A DNA stretch of 64,000 nt from PALSA-505 sp035308365 (GCA_035308365.1 DATGGU010000097.1:6260-70259), one strand, 5' to 3'. Counted from the first letter of the stretch, positions 1 to 11,629 are shown. Notes: generated by a model from the letters alone, not told the origin. Numbers and translations: made by a program.

Positions 1-1
1 G

Positions 2-295
2 GGCGGGGCGGTGCCGGCGCACCTGCGGGACGCTCACTATGCGGGCGCGCAGCGGATCGGGCACGGGCATGGCTATGAGTACCCGCACGACTTCGAGGGC
101 GGCATCGTGCGGCAGGCGTACGCGCCCGAGGCCGTGGCCGGGCGCCGCTACTACGAGCCGTCCCAGCATGGTGCCGAGGCCCGGTACGCCGAGCGCTCGC
201 AGCGGATCCGGGCTGCTCTGGGTAAGGCCTCCGATTCCGGGCAGACCGGGCAGGCGCCGGGGGATGAGCCCGAAGCGGGCAGGATCCCGCCGTAG
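2..295 (+). CDS. rarA: Replication-associated recombination protein A (RarA/MgsA), C-terminal part
   Basis: Only the last ~97 residues are in the window; the reading frame is open to the left edge. The visible part has the conserved end of the RarA/WRNIP1 AAA+ family: VPAHLRDAHY, the GHGHGYEYPHD block, then YAPEAVAGRRYYEP and a Glu/Arg-rich helix. The family binds stalled replication forks and SSB, and this part belongs to the tetramerisation domain. The final ~25 residues (Gly/Pro/Glu-rich) are a non-conserved tail. The order rarA, DUF948 gene, small gene, alaS is usual in actinobacteria and supports the call. Confidence 0.88.
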   Translation, partial: GGAVPAHLRDAHYAGAQRIGHGHGYEYPHDFEGGIVRQAYAPEAVAGRRYYEPSQHGAEARYAERSQRIRAALGKASDSGQTGQAPGDEPEAGRIPP

Positions 296-401
296 GGCGT
301 GGTTCCGGCAAATTAGGCATCGTCCTGACCTGGTCATTCCCGACCCGGCGGTGACCCGGCCATATACACGGTAAGGTCGGGCGGGTGAAGGAGCAGGTGC
401 G

Positions 402-920
402 ATGAACGCCGGGCAGGTAGCCGCGCTGATAGCCGCGGTCGCGTTCGCCGTGGGCGTGGGCGCCGCGATCTACGCCCTGCTCAAGCTGGCCAGGCTGGCC
501 ACCGAGGCGACCCGGTACCTCACCGGGATGCAGCAGCGCACCGGCGAGCTCATCGAGCAGGCGCACGCGGCCATCGACCGGGCCAACGAGCAGCTCACCA
601 AGACCGAGGCCATCACCGCGAACGTCAACGAGGTGACCGCCAACGTCGCCGAGCTGACCGAGCACATGTCCGCGCTGGCCAGCCTCGGCCGGGCACTGGC
701 CACCGGCCCGGTGGGCAAGGCCGCCGCGTTCGCCTACGGCGTGCGCCGGGCGGTCAGCCTGCGCCGGGACGGCGGTAACCGGGGGGCCGTGACCGCCACA
801 CCCGCTCCGCGCTCCGCTCTGGCGCCTGCCATGGGGCGGCTCTCCGGCGAACGAAGCACGGCCAGGCGGGGAATCGAGACGGGATCGGCCACCCGGGCGA
901 TCGGCAGGCCGCCGCGATGA
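402..920 (+). CDS. DUF948-type single-pass membrane protein
   Basis: 172 aa. Residues about 6-28 form one hydrophobic helix, followed by a long polar helical stretch rich in Thr/Glu/Asn/Val of the kind seen in DUF948 proteins, and then a basic Arg-rich tail. The start ATG has an AAGGAG site 8 bases upstream. Its stop overlaps the next start by 4 bases (ATGA), which suggests translational coupling. The function of the family is unknown. Placement between rarA and alaS matches other actinobacteria. An extended -10-like TATACA at 363-368 could serve this gene, but no good -35 is visible. Confidence 0.75.
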   Translation: MNAGQVAALIAAVAFAVGVGAAIYALLKLARLATEATRYLTGMQQRTGELIEQAHAAIDRANEQLTKTEAITANVNEVTANVAELTEHMSALASLGRALATGPVGKAAAFAYGVRRAVSLRRDGGNRGAVTATPAPRSALAPAMGRLSGERSTARRGIETGSATRAIGRPPR

Positions 921-1216
921 CCCACAGGCTTTTCTGGCTGACCGTCGGCGCCGGGCTCGGCATCTCCGGGTACCGCCGGGCGAACCGCTTGGTCAGGGGG
1001 TTCACCCGCCAGGTGGCGCCGCGCCCGCGGCTCCAGATCACCGGGCTGGCCGAGTTCGCCCGCGACGTCAGGGACGGCATGGACCTGTACCAGGAGCAGC
1101 AGCGGCTCAATATCGAGCGGCGCCGGGCTTGCGGAGGTCATACCCTCGATGTCCACCGGGGGAGTGACGCCGAGGGCGGCCGCGACGGTTCGCGGGCGCC
1201 TCGCGCGCACGGCTAG
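917..1216 (+). CDS. Small conserved actinobacterial protein (DUF6167-like)
   Basis: 99 aa, starting in the ATGA overlap with the DUF948 gene. The N-terminal ~60 residues (MTHRLFWLTVGAGLGISGYRR, then a basic helix ending FARDVRDGMDLYQ) match what I know of the small protein that precedes alaS in actinobacteria. A weak N-terminal hydrophobic helix suggests membrane association. The C-terminal ~30 residues are low-complexity and probably not conserved. No biochemical role is known. Confidence 0.65.
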   Translation: MTHRLFWLTVGAGLGISGYRRANRLVRGFTRQVAPRPRLQITGLAEFARDVRDGMDLYQEQQRLNIERRRACGGHTLDVHRGSDAEGGRDGSRAPRAHG

Positions 1217-1253
1217 CACCCACACCGAACCACGACGAGAAGGACGGCCGCTA

Positions 1254-3969
<2,716 letters not shown>

Positions 3970-3983
<14 letters not shown>

Positions 3984-4518
3984 TGCCGTGTCGTTGCCTA
4001 CCAGTTGCGTGGCGGAACCCTTCACGCCGGACCTCGTGCGGGTGCCGGTGAGGAGGGGCGTGCGGCTGGCCATCGATGTCGGTTCGGCCCGCATCGGGGT
4101 GGCCCGCTGCGACCCCGGCGGCACCCTGGCCAGCCCGCTGACCACGGTGACCCGTGGCAAGGGCGACCTGGCCAGGCTGGCCGAACTGGCCGGGGAAACC
4201 GGCGCCGTCGAGGTCATCGTCGGGCTGCCCACCACCCTGTCCGGCCAGGACGGCAAGGCGGCGGCGGACGCCCGCGGGTTCGCCCGCAAGCTGGCCGCGC
4301 GGGTCGCTCCGGTCCCGGTGCGGCTGGTGGACGAGCGGTTCACCACGGTGACCGCGCACGACGCGCTGCGCGCCGCCGGGCGCGACTCCCGGGCCAGGCG
4401 CGGCGTGGTGGACCAGGCGGCCGCGGCGGTGCTGCTGCAGGCGGCCCTGGACGCGGAGCGCTCAACCGGCCACCCAGCCGGCGAGCCCGTATCATCGGCG
4501 GCCGGAGCCCGGAAATGA
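3970..4518 (+). CDS. ruvX: Holliday-junction-resolvase-like protein RuvX/YqgF
   Basis: Up to 182 aa. The RNase H-fold core begins RLAIDVGSARIGVARCDP (first acidic residue), with VEVIVGLPTTLSG and LVDERFTT further on and the last Asp in VVDQAAAAVLLQ. Known members process the 5' end of pre-16S rRNA or act as putative resolvases. The start is uncertain. GTG 3970 overlaps alaS, GTG 3988 follows its stop, and the conserved domain begins only at about 4060. It ends in an ATGA overlap with mltG, as in the alaS-ruvX-mltG-aroE block of other actinobacteria. Confidence 0.9.
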
Positions 4519-6998
4519 GCGACCGCAGGCGCCGGGGCGAGGACGAGTTCGCCGACGAGAGCCCCTGGCCGGACGATAACCCCAACGACTATCGCTGGGC
4601 ACAGGACCTCGCCAGGGAAGCGAGGGAAGAAGCCAGGGAAGAAGCCAGGCAAGAGGAGCGGCGCGGCAGGCATTCGGCCGTCCACCGGGCCCAAGGCGAC
4701 CCCTATCAGCAGCCACCCGGCTCGCAGTCGCCACAGGTACCACGCCCGCCCGCCCCCCGGGCACCCGTTGACCCGCGCACCGGGCACCCGTCCGGCCCGA
4801 TGCCCACGGTGCCTGCCGAGACCTACAGCCGTGGTGCCCGGCGCGGCGGGGCGCCGGCCGATCCGCGTACCGGGCACCCGTCCGGCCCGATGCCCACGGT
4901 TCCGGCCGGGAGTTATGACCGCGGTGGGGTACCGGCCGATCCGCGTACCGGGCACGCGCCGGGCCCGGTGCCGACGGTGCCGTCTGAAACGTACGACCGC
5001 GATGCGCGGCGCGCGGGGCCGCCGCCGGCCGGCCGGTCACCGCGCGATCCGCTGTGGCGCGGCCAGTCCGGGCAGGACGGCGGCTATCCGCCGGAACGCG
5101 CTGGAAGTGGCCGGTCCCAGGGAAGGCAGGGCAGCCCACCGGCCGGTGATGATTACGGCGGGGGCCAGTCCGCTGCGGGCGGCGGGCGCGGCCGGCCCGG
5201 AGCCGGGTATGCCGGGCCGGGTGACCCGTACGCCGGCTCCCCGGATCCCTACGATTCGCCCCCGGGCCGGCGCTCGCGCCAGGATGCCCCCCGCGGCCGG
5301 CGAGGCGGCGATCCGCTGGGCCAGGCCCCTGGCGGCCCCGGTGGATACCCCGACCCTCCTGGCGGCCGCGGCCGTCCGGACCGGTATCCGGATGCCACGG
5401 CCGGCCGGGTGGACGCTCCGGACAGTCAGCAACCCGCCGGTCCCCGCGATCAGCGCCGTCGCCGCGGTGCGCGTGGCAGGCCGGCTGGTCAGCCCGGGGA
5501 CGGCTGGGAGCGCGACAGCGAGGGCCGGTACGTATGGGCACCGGATCAGCCGGCCGGTCAGCGCCGCGGTGGCCGTGATGACTATGCCGGGCCGGCCGGC
5601 GGCCGGGGCGGGCCATCAGATCCGGGGCGGGTGGCCGGGGGTGGCTACGATGACCCGGCCGGGCAGTACGGTGGCAGGTCAGCCCGGCCGGGCCCGGGGC
5701 GCATGGCCGGGGCCGGGGGTGGCTACGATGACCCGGCCGGGCAGTACGGCGGCAGGTCAGCCCGGCCGGCGCCAGGTCCCGGGGGTGGCTACGACGACCC
5801 GGCCGCCGGGTACCACGACGACGCGGCCGGTGGCAGCGGGTTCTTCGATGGGCTGCGGGAAGACGGGCCGGCCGGTCCGGGCCGCGGCAGGGGCCGCCGG
5901 GGTGGCGGCGATGGCGGCTGGGACGACGGGCGCGGGCGCCCGAAGAAGCGCCGTGGTGGACGGGTGGGCGGACTGGCCGCGATCGTCATTCTGCTGATCA
6001 TCGGGACCCCGCTGATCGTTGGCGGGTACTTCCTCTACCACGCATACGAGGCGCACTACAACCCGCCGAACTACAGCGGCAACGGCACCGGTGAGATCGT
6101 CTTCCAGGTCGTGCCGGGCGACACCGCGTTTTCGGTGGCGAACCGGCTGGTCACCGACGGGGTCGTCGCCAGCGCCAGGGCGCTGGAACTGGCCGCCGAG
6201 AAGGCCAACAACGGCGGCGGGCTCCAGCCTGGCTTCTACCGGCTGCACAAGCACATGAGCGCCGCCGCGGCCTGGGCCTTGCTGGTCAATCCCAAGGCAC
6301 GCGTGCAGCTCACGGTCACGATCCCGGAGGGCTTGCGGGTCTCCCAGATCCTGGCCTTGCTCGGCAAGAACTCGGGCATCCCGCTCAGCGCCTACGAGTC
6401 GGCCGTCAAGAACACCTCCGCCCTCGGGCTGCCCTCCTACGCGAACAACAACCCGGAGGGGTATCTGTACCCGGCGACCTATCAGATCCAGCCGAACGCC
6501 ACCGCGGTCAGCGTGCTGAAGCAGATGGTGGCCGCGTTCAACCAGGAAGCGGTCGGGGCCAGCCTGACGCAGGCGGCGAGGGCCGTCCACCTCACCCCGG
6601 CTCAGGTCATCGTCGTGGCCAGCCTGGCCCAGGCCGAGGCCGGCAAGAACTCCGACATGCCCAAGATCGCCCGGGTGGTCTACAACCGGCTGCAGCAGGG
6701 GATGCCGCTCGACTTCGACAGCACGGTGCTGTTCGCGCTGAACACCTACGGGATCCTCGCCTCGAACCAGCAGTTGCAGGTGAACTCGCCCTACAACACC
6801 TACACGCACAAGGGCCTGCCACCCGGGCCGATCGACTCCCCGGGCAACACGGCGATCCAGGCGGCGCTGCACCCGGCCAGTGGAAACTGGCTGTACTTCG
6901 TGGATGTGAACCCGAAGATCAAGGACACCGTCTTCACCAGCAGTGAGACCCAGTTCGAGCAGCTCAAGGCAGAGCTGGAACATAACCTGGGCCATTAA
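4515..6998 (+). CDS. mltG: Endolytic transglycosylase MltG with a long disordered N-terminus
   Basis: 827 aa, about twice the usual MltG length. Residues 1-~475 are hydrophilic, rich in Gly, Pro, Arg and Asp, with two internal repeat families. One transmembrane helix follows (AAIVILLIIGTPLIVGGYFL, ~490-510), then the extracytoplasmic LysM-like and YceG domains. The catalytic Glu is in ASLAQAEAG. PEGYLYPATY and KGLPPGPIDSPG are family blocks. MltG cleaves nascent glycan strands and ends peptidoglycan polymerisation. ATG 4515 overlaps the ruvX stop (ATGA); an open frame extends further upstream but lies inside ruvX. Confidence 0.92.
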   Translation: MSDRRRRGEDEFADESPWPDDNPNDYRWAQDLAREAREEAREEARQEERRGRHSAVHRAQGDPYQQPPGSQSPQVPRPPAPRAPVDPRTGHPSGPMPTVPAETYSRGARRGGAPADPRTGHPSGPMPTVPAGSYDRGGVPADPRTGHAPGPVPTVPSETYDRDARRAGPPPAGRSPRDPLWRGQSGQDGGYPPERAGSGRSQGRQGSPPAGDDYGGGQSAAGGGRGRPGAGYAGPGDPYAGSPDPYDSPPGRRSRQDAPRGRRGGDPLGQAPGGPGGYPDPPGGRGRPDRYPDATAGRVDAPDSQQPAGPRDQRRRRGARGRPAGQPGDGWERDSEGRYVWAPDQPAGQRRGGRDDYAGPAGGRGGPSDPGRVAGGGYDDPAGQYGGRSARPGPGRMAGAGGGYDDPAGQYGGRSARPAPGPGGGYDDPAAGYHDDAAGGSGFFDGLREDGPAGPGRGRGRRGGGDGGWDDGRGRPKKRRGGRVGGLAAIVILLIIGTPLIVGGYFLYHAYEAHYNPPNYSGNGTGEIVFQVVPGDTAFSVANRLVTDGVVASARALELAAEKANNGGGLQPGFYRLHKHMSAAAAWALLVNPKARVQLTVTIPEGLRVSQILALLGKNSGIPLSAYESAVKNTSALGLPSYANNNPEGYLYPATYQIQPNATAVSVLKQMVAAFNQEAVGASLTQAARAVHLTPAQVIVVASLAQAEAGKNSDMPKIARVVYNRLQQGMPLDFDSTVLFALNTYGILASNQQLQVNSPYNTYTHKGLPPGPIDSPGNTAIQAALHPASGNWLYFVDVNPKIKDTVFTSSETQFEQLKAELEHNLGH
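4770..4982 (+). repeat. Three 45-bp coding repeats in the MltG cytoplasmic region
   Basis: Units begin at 4770, 4860 and 4938. Each encodes a 15-residue block of the form DPRTGHPSGPMPTVP (third unit DPRTGHAPGPVPTVP), separated by variable Arg/Gly spacers. They lie on the predicted cytoplasmic side of the membrane helix. Confidence 0.9.
5641..5820 (+). repeat. Second coding repeat array in MltG (GGYDDPAGQYGG)
   Basis: Two nearly identical 51-bp units start at 5641 and 5719 (78-bp offset), encoding GGYDDPAGQYGGRSARP. A shortened third unit lies near 5784. The near-identity at the base level points to recent duplication. Confidence 0.88.
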
Positions 6999-7000
6999 TC

Positions 7001-7831
7001 ATGAAGGCGGCGGTGCTCGGGAAGCCGGTTGGGCATTCGCTGTCCCCGGCGCTGCACCGGGCCGCATATGCCGCGCTCGGCCTCGACGGGTGGTCCTACG
7101 AGGCGATCGAATGCGATGAGGCTGGCCTGCCCGGTCTGCTGGACTCCTGCGGACCTGGCTGGGCCGGGCTTTCGCTCACCATGCCGCTCAAGCGGGCGGT
7201 GCTGCCGCTGCTCGGCTGGACCGACCCGGTCGCCGTCGCGACCGGGTGCGCGAACACGGTCGTGTTCACGCAGCACGCACCGCACGGCTACAACACCGAC
7301 GTGGCCGGGCTGCTCACCGCCCTGACCGAGGCCGGGGTCAAGCCGCGCACGGCGACGATCCTGGGGGCCGGCGCGACCGCCTGCTCGGCGCTCGCCGCGC
7401 TGCGCGAGCTGGGGCTGGCCGAGGTGACCGCGGCCGTCCGCGATCCGGCCAGAGCGACTGGCCTGCTCGCTGCGGCATCGCGGCTTGGCCTGCGGGTCCA
7501 GTTGGCACCGTTCAAGATTGAAGGGCCTGAAAAACAGGACCCCGGGACGGATCTGCTCATCTCCACCGTTCCCGAAGGTGGCAGCGATTTTTTTAACGAA
7601 CGGATGCGCCATGCCCAACGGCCCCCAGCGGCCGTCATGGACGTGGTGTACCACCCGTGGCCGACCTCGCTGGCTCAGACGGCACGGCGGGCGGGTTCGG
7701 CCGTGATCAGCGGATTCGAGCTGCTGCTGCATCAGGCGGCGCGGCAGGTCGAGCTGATGACCGGGCTGGCGGCGCCGGTGCCGCGGATGCGCGAGGCGGG
7801 CCTGGCCGAGCTGGCTAGCCGCGGTTCGTGA
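7001..7831 (+). CDS. aroE: Shikimate dehydrogenase
   Basis: 276 aa, usual length. It reduces 3-dehydroshikimate to shikimate with NADPH in the aromatic amino-acid pathway. GHSLSPALHRAAY binds shikimate. The catalytic Lys is in TMPLKRAV; the conserved Asn and Asp are in CANTVVF and YNTDVAG; the dinucleotide loop is GAGATACSA. It starts two bases after mltG, so it is probably in the same transcript. Its last 17 bases overlap the 3' end of the phosphopantetheinyl transferase on the other strand. Confidence 0.94.
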   Translation: MKAAVLGKPVGHSLSPALHRAAYAALGLDGWSYEAIECDEAGLPGLLDSCGPGWAGLSLTMPLKRAVLPLLGWTDPVAVATGCANTVVFTQHAPHGYNTDVAGLLTALTEAGVKPRTATILGAGATACSALAALRELGLAEVTAAVRDPARATGLLAAASRLGLRVQLAPFKIEGPEKQDPGTDLLISTVPEGGSDFFNERMRHAQRPPAAVMDVVYHPWPTSLAQTARRAGSAVISGFELLLHQAARQVELMTGLAAPVPRMREAGLAELASRGS

Positions 7832-8447
7832 TGAGCGTGAGGATGTGCCCGCCTTCGCTGAGCCAGCGGCCGGTGAAGCCAGCGATCGGTGCCTCGATGA
7901 GGATGCGCGCGGTGAACGTGCCGGTCTCGGCGAACTCGATGCGGGCCGACTCGAAGCCGAGCCAGCTGCGGGTGACCGGGAACCACGCCTTGTAGACGGC
8001 CTCCTTGGCGCAGAACAGCAGCCGGTCCCAGCACACTCCGGGGGAGCGCTGTGCCAGCGCGGCGACCTGCTCCTGTTCCTCCGGCAGGCACACCATCCGG
8101 TCCACCCCGTCCGGCAGCGGAAGGTTGGGCTCGGCGTCCAGGCCGATGGAGACGAAGTCCGCCGAGCGGGCCAGCACGCAGGCCCGGTAGCCGTCGCAGT
8201 GGGTCATGCTGCCGACGATTCCCTCGGGCCACTGTGGGGCGCCGCGCTCACCGGGCACCAGCGGGGCCGGGGGCTGGCCCAGTTCGGCCAGCGCCCGGCG
8301 GGCGCAGGCGCGGACCGAGGTGAACTCACGGCGCCGCTTGCCCACCGCGCGGGCGATCGCCGCCTCTTCCTCGGGGAACAGGTCGGTGGGCTCGTCGGCG
8401 AACAGTTCGGCGGCCACGGCTCCCGGCGGCAGCAGGCGCTCGATCAT
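7815..8447 (-). CDS. 4'-phosphopantetheinyl transferase (Sfp/EntD type)
   Basis: 210 aa. It transfers the phosphopantetheine arm of CoA to the Ser of carrier proteins. Family motifs seen: GSMTHCDGYR, the Mg-binding IGLDAEPN (Asp and Glu) and WDRLLFCAKEAVYKAWFP with the KEAxxK signature. The start ATG 8447 sits in a 4-base overlap with the upstream metallophosphoesterase. This is the only such enzyme in the window. It lies 6.5 kb from the NRPS/PKS cluster, so it is a plausible but unproven activator of its carrier domains. Confidence 0.93.
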   Translation of the reverse strand: MIERLLPPGAVAAELFADEPTDLFPEEEAAIARAVGKRRREFTSVRACARRALAELGQPPAPLVPGERGAPQWPEGIVGSMTHCDGYRACVLARSADFVSIGLDAEPNLPLPDGVDRMVCLPEEQEQVAALAQRSPGVCWDRLLFCAKEAVYKAWFPVTRSWLGFESARIEFAETGTFTARILIEAPIAGFTGRWLSEGGHILTLITNRG

Positions 8448-9334
8448 CCGCTGGCGCCCGCATCCGGGGCGGGCGGCCCGGGCAGCACCTCGCGGGGGAT
8501 TGGGCGCTGGGTCGCCCGGGCCTGCCATTCGCGCGGGTACCCCAGCGAAACCTCCTCGAACCTGACCCCGTCGTGCCAGGTGGTGCGCGGGATGTGCAGG
8601 TGGCCGTAGACGACGGCGGCGGTGTGGAAGCGAAGGTGCCAGTCCGCGGTCGCCTCGGTGCCGCACCACTGCGCGAACTCCGGGTGGCGCAGCACCCGGG
8701 TCGGCTCGCGGATCAGCGGATAGTGGTTGACCATGATCAGCGGCACGGATGGGTCGCAGGCGGTGAGCCGCTGCTCGGTGGCCGCCACCCTGGCCTTGCA
8801 CCAGTCTGCGCGGCTGGGGTAGGGATCGGGGTGCAGCAGGGCCTCATCGGCGCACACGATGCCGGTGTCGTAGGCGTAGGCCAGGCTTTCGGCGGCCGAA
8901 TGCGTGCCGGGCGTGAGAAACGTGTAGTCGTAGAGCAGGAACAGCGGGGCGATCAGGGCGGGCCCGGCCGGCCCGGCAAAGATTTCATAAGGATCTTCGG
9001 GGGTGAGCACACCGGCCCGGCGGCACACATCGACCAGGTGCAGGTAGCGCTCCTCGCCGCGCAAGGCGACCGGATCGCTGGCGTGGGTCCACAGGTCATG
9101 GTTGCCCGGCACCCACACGACCCGGGCGAACCGGCTGGTCAGCAGCCGCAGCACCCACTCCAGATCGGAGACCCGCTCGCTCACGTCCCCGGCGATCAGC
9201 AGCCAGTCATCGGGGCCTACGGGCTTGATACGGTCGGCAATCTCCCGGTTCGCCCGGTATCCGAGGTGCAAGTCGCTAACGGCGAACAAGCGGCTAGGCG
9301 TCATATCCTTTTTGCTGAGCACATTAGGGGCCAT
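8444..9334 (-). CDS. Calcineurin-like metallophosphoesterase
   Basis: 296 aa. The dinuclear-metal motifs are in order: SDLHLGY (DxH), GDVSE, GNHD, VNHYP and GHLH, so the fold and metal site look intact. The substrate cannot be deduced. It is translationally coupled (4-base overlap) to the phosphopantetheinyl transferase, a pairing I recall from other actinobacteria. An alternative start at ATG 9304 gives MTPSRLFAVSDLHL, closer to the family's usual N-terminus. The AAGGA there is only one base from the ATG, so 9334 is kept. Confidence 0.85.
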   Translation of the reverse strand: MAPNVLSKKDMTPSRLFAVSDLHLGYRANREIADRIKPVGPDDWLLIAGDVSERVSDLEWVLRLLTSRFARVVWVPGNHDLWTHASDPVALRGEERYLHLVDVCRRAGVLTPEDPYEIFAGPAGPALIAPLFLLYDYTFLTPGTHSAAESLAYAYDTGIVCADEALLHPDPYPSRADWCKARVAATEQRLTACDPSVPLIMVNHYPLIREPTRVLRHPEFAQWCGTEATADWHLRFHTAAVVYGHLHIPRTTWHDGVRFEEVSLGYPREWQARATQRPIPREVLPGPPAPDAGASG

Positions 9335-9380
9335 TTCGGCGTTCAGGTTAACTCACATCTCACCAGCGAGAGGATCGCAT

Positions 9381-10400
9381 GTGACCAAGCTCGCGGGCCA
9401 GCGCGGCTCACCGAGCCGGCCATCGGGAACGGCGGTGCTGGACCGGCCGGCCATCCGTACCGAGGACCTGCGCAAGACCTACAAGAGCTCCCGTGGGAAC
9501 GTGGACGCGGTCCGCGGCATCGACCTGGACGTCGCCGCCGGTGAGTTCTTCGGCCTGCTGGGACCGAACGGCGCCGGCAAGTCAACCACGATCGGCATGC
9601 TCACCACGCTGGTGGTGCCGACCGGTGGCCGGGCCTGGGTGGCCGGCGTCGACGTGGTCGCCAACCCGGTCGGGGTCAAGCGCAAGATCGGCGTGGTGAC
9701 CCAGAACAACACGCTTGACATGCAGCTCACCGTGGCGGAGAACCTGGAGTTCCGGAGCAGGTTCTTCGGCCTCGGGCTGCGCGACGCGGCCCGCAGGGCG
9801 GCTCAGTTGCTGGAAGCGTTCGGGCTGGCCGACCGGCGCAAGGCCATCGCCACCGACCTGTCCGGCGGGCAGGCCAAGCGGCTGCTGATCGCCCGCGCCC
9901 TGGTGCACCGGCCCGACGTGCTGTTCCTGGACGAGCCGACCGCCGGCCTGGACCCGCAGACCCGGGTGAACCTCTGGGACATCCTGCGCGAGCTGCACGC
10001 CAGCGGGCAGACGATCCTGCTCACCACGCACTACATGGAGGAGGCCGAGGCGCTCTGTGACCGGCTCGCGGTGGTCGACCACGGCAAGATCCTCGCGGCG
10101 GGCACCGTCGGTGAGCTGAAGGACGGCGCGGGCGCCGACACCGTGATCACCGTGCGGTACGAGGGCGGGATGCCCGATGAACTCGTGCTGCAGGCCCGGC
10201 TCGGTCAACGGCCGGCGATCACCAAGCTGGAAACCGATGGCGACATGGTCCGCGTGTTCACCCGCGAACCAGAGGGCGTGCTCGGTGACCTGGTCACGGC
10301 CGGCTCCGCGGCCGGGCTGACGGTCCGGGACGCCACCGAGCTGAAGCCGAGCCTGGAGACCGTGTTCCTCAACCTGACCGGACGGGAGTACCGCGAATGA
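9381..10400 (+). CDS. ABC exporter ATP-binding protein (DrrA type)
   Basis: 339 aa. Walker A is GPNGAGKST, the signature LSGGQAKRLLIARAL, and Walker B VLFLDEPTAGLD, followed by the switch His in TTHYMEEAEALC. The C-terminal ~100 residues resemble the DrrA regulatory extension. GTG 9381 is chosen for the GAGAGG site 8-9 bases upstream and because the divergent phosphoesterase gene occupies the DNA before it. It overlaps the permease by 4 bases. The pair probably exports a hydrophobic compound or lipid; the substrate is unknown. Confidence 0.92.
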   Translation: MTKLAGQRGSPSRPSGTAVLDRPAIRTEDLRKTYKSSRGNVDAVRGIDLDVAAGEFFGLLGPNGAGKSTTIGMLTTLVVPTGGRAWVAGVDVVANPVGVKRKIGVVTQNNTLDMQLTVAENLEFRSRFFGLGLRDAARRAAQLLEAFGLADRRKAIATDLSGGQAKRLLIARALVHRPDVLFLDEPTAGLDPQTRVNLWDILRELHASGQTILLTTHYMEEAEALCDRLAVVDHGKILAAGTVGELKDGAGADTVITVRYEGGMPDELVLQARLGQRPAITKLETDGDMVRVFTREPEGVLGDLVTAGSAAGLTVRDATELKPSLETVFLNLTGREYRE

Positions 10401-11302
10401 CGGCCACGACGGGTGTGCAGCGGACCGAAGCGCCGGCCCTGGCACCCGGTGGCGGCGCCGCCGCGATCATCACCGACGCGCCGGCGCCCCGCCCGACCCT
10501 GGTCAAGACGTTCGCCGCGATGATGGCCCGGGAGGGCCGGGTGCTGCGGCGCAACCTGGTCGCCACCTTCACCCGCTCGGTCATGCAGCCGCTGCTGTTC
10601 GTCTTCGTGTTCACCTACGTGATGCCCAAGATCGGCGGCGCCGGGGTCTTCGGCGCCGGGGTCACGGCTCGCGGGGTCACCTTCGCCACCATCCTGCTGC
10701 CCGGCCTGATGGCCTCCATGCTGTTCATGCAGGGCATCATGGCGACCACGTTCCCCCTGGTGATGGAGTTCTCCTGGCAGCGGACCATCGAGGACAGGGC
10801 GCTCGCCCCGGTGCCGCTCGAGGTGCTGGCCATGCAGAAGATCGTGGCCGGGGCGTTCCAGGCGTTCCTCGGCGCGCTGATCGTCTTCCCGATCGTGCTG
10901 CTGGTGCACGCGGCAGGCCAGTCGCCCAAGGTGACCGTGACCAACTGGGCGCTGCTCGCGGTCATGCTGATCTTCGGGGCGCTGCTCACCTCGGCGCTCG
11001 GGCTGCTGCTCGGCACCCTGATGGACCCGCGCAAGATGCAGATGCTGTTCGCCGCGATCCTGCTGCCGGCCACCATGCTGGGCTGCGTCTACTACCCGTG
11101 GTCAGCCCTGCACAGCATCCGCTGGCTGCAGATCGCCGTCCTGGTGAACCCAATGGTCTACATGTCCGAAGGGCTGCGCGCGGTGCTGACCCCGGCCACC
11201 GGTCACCTGCAGATGTGGGCGATCCTGCTGATGCTGGTCGGCGGCACGCTGATGCTCGGCTACCTCGGCACCAAGGCGTTCACCCGGCGGGTCTTGAATT
11301 GA
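10397..11302 (+). CDS. ABC-2 type permease partner
   Basis: 301 aa. After a ~45-residue Ala/Pro-rich cytoplasmic N-terminus there are about six hydrophobic segments arranged as in ABC-2 transporters (for example MQPLLFVFVFTYVMP, VTFATILLPGLMASML, MQMLFAAILLPATMLG). It begins in an ATGA overlap with the ATPase gene, so the two form a two-gene exporter operon. Nothing shows the substrate. It may be a general efflux pump unrelated to the cluster 3.6 kb downstream. Confidence 0.9.
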   Translation: MTATTGVQRTEAPALAPGGGAAAIITDAPAPRPTLVKTFAAMMAREGRVLRRNLVATFTRSVMQPLLFVFVFTYVMPKIGGAGVFGAGVTARGVTFATILLPGLMASMLFMQGIMATTFPLVMEFSWQRTIEDRALAPVPLEVLAMQKIVAGAFQAFLGALIVFPIVLLVHAAGQSPKVTVTNWALLAVMLIFGALLTSALGLLLGTLMDPRKMQMLFAAILLPATMLGCVYYPWSALHSIRWLQIAVLVNPMVYMSEGLRAVLTPATGHLQMWAILLMLVGGTLMLGYLGTKAFTRRVLN

Positions 11303-11629
11303 GCCGACAGCAACGGTGTGCTGACCCTGCGGGAATACCGGGGCACCGGCAAATGCTGTTATCCTTGTTCGCCAACTGGCCTGGTGCATCCGCACCGGGC
11401 CCGCAAGCGGAGGACCACCTCCCACCTGGCCGGCCTGGCAGCGTTCAGGTCGGCGGGTCCGCCCGTAAGCTCCGGGCGCAACCGCGCATCCCGTGCGGTG
11501 GCGCCCTGGGAGTGTGGGCTGGAGCGCGTGCGGTGCCGTTCAGTGGCACCGGGCGGCGCCGTGGGTTGTGGTGCCTCGCATGCACATGACATGCGGGGCT
11601 TTTCTCATGAATACGTACATGGAGGTCAC
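11303..11629 (+). promoter_or_regulatory. infC leader: 327 bases without a gene, structured
   Basis: This gap between the permease and infC holds several short hairpins. GGTGC-ATCC-GCACC is at 11383-11396. A 7-bp CGGTGCC stem with a 7-base loop is at 11531-11551. The terminator-like hairpin at 11574-11605 is listed separately. TTATCCT near 11358 is a possible -10, but no convincing -35 is seen. Ribosomal-protein leaders before infC-rpmI-rplT are known regulatory elements in other bacteria; regulation here is inferred from structure. Confidence 0.55.
11574..11605 (+). terminator. Attenuator-like hairpin in the infC leader
   Basis: A 9-bp stem (11574-11582 with 11590-11598, one G-T wobble) and a 7-base loop are followed directly by CTTTTCT. 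That is the form of an intrinsic terminator, 25 bases before the infC start codon and inside its transcript. This is the classical position for an attenuator. ATG triplets lie within the hairpin. Confidence 0.6.

Noticed and set aside
4005..4514. MltG start upstream at 4005
   Set aside because: The extra 170 residues are the ruvX gene read in a wrong frame; ATG 4515 in an ATGA overlap is preferred.
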